This document shows positions 62,213 to 64,000 of a stretch of DNA of 64,000 bases, one piece after another (the stretch's first letter is position 1; every line of letters starts with the position of its first letter). The DNA is taken from positions 310,001 to 374,000 of the forward strand of contig NZ_FNIV01000002.1 of assembly GCF_900104135.1 (NCBI RefSeq), given 5' to 3'. A model generated the notes under the pieces. It was not told the DNA's origin. It did no database searches and saw nothing but the letters and a program-made list of their open reading frames with translations. Origin of the DNA: Halomonas shengliensis. GTDB lineage: Bacteria; Pseudomonadota; Gammaproteobacteria; Pseudomonadales; Halomonadaceae. The position numbers were made by a program, and so were the translations under genes.

Positions 62213-63866
62213 GCTCACTCGCCTCCCCCTGGACAGCCTGCGGCACCTGCGCACACGGCTGCCGGCCCTCTCCCCCCAGGCCCTGACCCTGCTGGCATGC
62301 CTCGGCTTCACGCTGCTCTACAACCGGCGCTTCTGGGCGGCGGTGATCGAGGCGGAGCCGCCCGCGGGACTCGGCGACTGGGGCCAGCTTCTGGGTTATG
62401 GCGTGGTGATGACCGCCCTGCACCTGGTGGTGTTCCTGCCGCTGGTCGGCCGCCTGACCGTGAAGCCGCTGTTGACCATCCTTGTGCTGGTGGCCGCCTC
62501 GGTGAGCTACTTCACCGGCCACTACGGCACCTACTTCGATACCCACATGATCGACAACGTGCTGCAGACCGATACCCGCGAGGCCGGCGAGCTGCTCACC
62601 CCGGGGCTGGCGCTCTACCTGCTGCTGTTCGCCCTGCTGCCGGTGGTCGCGGTGTGGGCCTGGCCGCTGCGGCGGCGAGGCTGGCGACGGGCCCTGGCGA
62701 GCGGCACGCTCTGGTGGCTGGGCAGCCTGGCGACGCTGGCGGTGGCGCTGCTGCTCTCCTTCCAGAGCCTCTCCTCGCTGATGCGCAACCATCACGAGCT
62801 GCGCTACCTGGTGACCCCGGGCAACGCCATCGTCTCCACCGGCCAGGTCATGGCGGCGCCGCCGCCCCTGCCCGAGGAGCGCCTGCCCATCGGCGAGGAT
62901 GCCCGCCGCCGGCCGAACGCCGACGCCACCCCTCGGCTGCTGGTGCTGGTGGTCGGCGAGACGGTGCGCGCCGCCAACTGGGGCCTTTCCGGCTATGACC
63001 GGCAGACCACCCCGCGACTGGCCGAGCGTGATGTCGTCAACTTCCGTGACGTGGCCAGCTGCGGCACCAGCACCGCCGTCTCGCTGCCCTGCCTGTTCTC
63101 CCCCCAGGGGCGGGGCGACTACGACGAGCGCTTCACCCGCAGCCACGAGTCGCTGCTGGACGTGCTGCAGCGCGCCGGCTATCGCGTGGAGTGGATCGAC
63201 AACCAGTCGGGCTGCAAGGGGGTCTGCGACGGCGTGGAGCGGGCCTCCCCCGCCCCCGATGACTACCCCGGGCGGTGCGGGGAGGAGGGCTGCCTCGACG
63301 GCGTGCTGGTCGAGGAGCTCGCCCGTCGCCTCGGCGAGATACGCGAGGATACGGTGGTCGTCCTGCATATGCTGGGCAACCATGGTCCCAGCTACTTCCA
63401 GCGCTACCCGGAGGCGTTCCGGGCCTTCACCCCCACCTGCGAGACGGCCGACCTGGCCCAGTGCGACCGGCAAGCGATCGTCAACAGCTACGACAACGCC
63501 ATCCTCTATACCGACAGCGTGCTGGACGGGATCATCGGCGTGCTGGAGGAGAACCGCTCGCTATCCAGCGCCATGCTGTATGTCTCCGACCATGGGGAGT
63601 CGCTGGGCGAGAAGGGGATCTACCTGCACGGGCTGCCCTATGCCATCGCCCCCCAGGAGCAGACCCGCGTGCCCCTGGTGTGGTGGGCCTCCGACGGCTT
63701 CCTGGGCGGCCAGGGGTTGGATGAGAACTGCCTCGCCGCGCAGCGCGACGCCTCGTTGCGCCATGCCCACCTGTTCCACTCGCTGCTGGGGCTGCTAGGC
63801 GTGGAGAGCGAGGTCCGCCAGGATGCCCTGGACCTGACGTCGGGTTGTCGCCTGCCACCGGCCTGA
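62205..63866 (+). CDS. eptA: Lipid A phosphoethanolamine transferase EptA
   Basis: EptA adds phosphoethanolamine to lipid A phosphates and so lowers binding of cationic peptides such as polymyxin. It has 553 residues: five N-terminal membrane helices (to about residue 185) and a periplasmic sulfatase-fold domain. Active-site features are VVGET (metal-binding Glu), SCGTSTAVSLPC with the nucleophilic threonine (T288 or T290), SDHGESLGEKGIYLHG and paired cysteines. It is preceded by the PAP2 gene and a PmrAB-type pair, the classical setting. Confidence 0.95.
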   Translation: MPELTRLPLDSLRHLRTRLPALSPQALTLLACLGFTLLYNRRFWAAVIEAEPPAGLGDWGQLLGYGVVMTALHLVVFLPLVGRLTVKPLLTILVLVAASVSYFTGHYGTYFDTHMIDNVLQTDTREAGELLTPGLALYLLLFALLPVVAVWAWPLRRRGWRRALASGTLWWLGSLATLAVALLLSFQSLSSLMRNHHELRYLVTPGNAIVSTGQVMAAPPPLPEERLPIGEDARRRPNADATPRLLVLVVGETVRAANWGLSGYDRQTTPRLAERDVVNFRDVASCGTSTAVSLPCLFSPQGRGDYDERFTRSHESLLDVLQRAGYRVEWIDNQSGCKGVCDGVERASPAPDDYPGRCGEEGCLDGVLVEELARRLGEIREDTVVVLHMLGNHGPSYFQRYPEAFRAFTPTCETADLAQCDRQAIVNSYDNAILYTDSVLDGIIGVLEENRSLSSAMLYVSDHGESLGEKGIYLHGLPYAIAPQEQTRVPLVWWASDGFLGGQGLDENCLAAQRDASLRHAHLFHSLLGLLGVESEVRQDALDLTSGCRLPPA

Positions 63867-63867
63867 A

Positions 63868-63889
63868 CCCCGGGGAGGGGGCCCCGGGG
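63868..63889. terminator. Possible terminator after eptA
   Basis: Two CCCCGGGG copies separated by AGGGGG can pair as an 8-bp stem between convergent genes. There is no T-run. Confidence 0.4.
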
Positions 63890-63914
63890 CGGCGAGGCGA
63901 CCAGGCTGCCGGGC

Positions 63915-64000
63915 CTACAGCTCGTGGCCGGTCACCACCCGGCAGATGTCGGCGAAGCTGTGCGCCAGCGGCATGCCCTGGGAGGCACTGTCACCGGCGC
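63915..64000 (-). CDS. 3' end of an unidentified gene (cut by right edge)
   Basis: Reading on the minus strand from the window edge, an open frame ends at TAG (63917-63915) after about 27 codons; the peptide ends FADICRVVTGHEL. Codon use is like that of the neighbours and it converges on eptA. Too little is visible to name it. Confidence 0.55.
   Translation of the reverse strand, partial: AGDSASQGMPLAHSFADICRVVTGHEL

Overview
The window is very GC-rich chromosomal DNA with densely packed genes, many of them joined by ATGA or TGATG overlaps. The content fits a motile gammaproteobacterium of the Halomonadaceae (Halomonas-like): a gammaproteobacterial chemotaxis and flagellar late cluster (cheRB, cheYZ, flhBA, flhF, flhE, fliA), UbiF, YaaA, Tas, CnoX, PmrAB/EptA-type genes and an osmolyte-type binding protein. 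The genus is inferred from gene content and was not tested. No rRNA, tRNA, CRISPR array, insertion sequence or prophage was seen, and no gene-free stretch exceeds about 225 bases.

Positions 1-18.2 kb are a motility region. It holds a chemoreceptor cut by the left edge, cheR, cheB, a second receptor, cheY, cheZ, flhB, flhA, an unusually long flhF, a small unknown gene, flhE and fliA. A convergent three-gene cyclic-di-GMP operon follows (EAL-HDOD protein, periplasmic molybdopterin-fold protein, membrane diguanylate cyclase), then motA and motB. No flhG/fleN lies beside flhF. Good FliA (sigma-28) promoters precede cheB and motA. A third precedes an EAL / hybrid kinase / RR-GGDEF-EAL operon at 18.2-23.4 kb, which ties cyclic-di-GMP turnover to late flagellar expression.

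Positions 23.5-36.0 kb are mostly housekeeping and stress genes: DUF3750, CnoX, PatB-type lyase, HNH nuclease, a membrane protein, thioesterase, YbaK, DUF501, a 40-residue membrane peptide, LOG, an exonuclease, a Sel1 protein, Tas, YaaA, an isochorismatase-like hydrolase and a Tim44-domain protein.

Positions 36.0-54.9 kb carry accessory transport and metabolism. A divergent LysR regulator faces a dabBA inorganic-carbon uptake operon. Next come tspO with two repeated 3'-tail units, ubiF, an alpha/beta hydrolase, a zinc ABC importer behind a Zur-like box and a His-rich mini-gene, an Att-like ABC/lipoprotein operon, a YgiD-type dioxygenase, an orphan betaine-type binding protein, gloA, a small DUF6482-like gene and an NlpC/P60 lipoprotein.

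Positions 54.9-63.9 kb look like one regulated envelope-modification unit. A five-gene module (thermostable-hemolysin/GNAT-like protein, AMP-binding enzyme, haem-oxygenase-like diiron protein, short-chain dehydrogenase, TPR protein) runs into a PmrAB/QseBC-type two-component pair, then a PAP2 phosphatase and an EptA lipid A phosphoethanolamine transferase. Similar PmrA-box-like direct repeats precede both the first gene and the PAP2 gene. This module is the best candidate in the window for an undescribed pathway.
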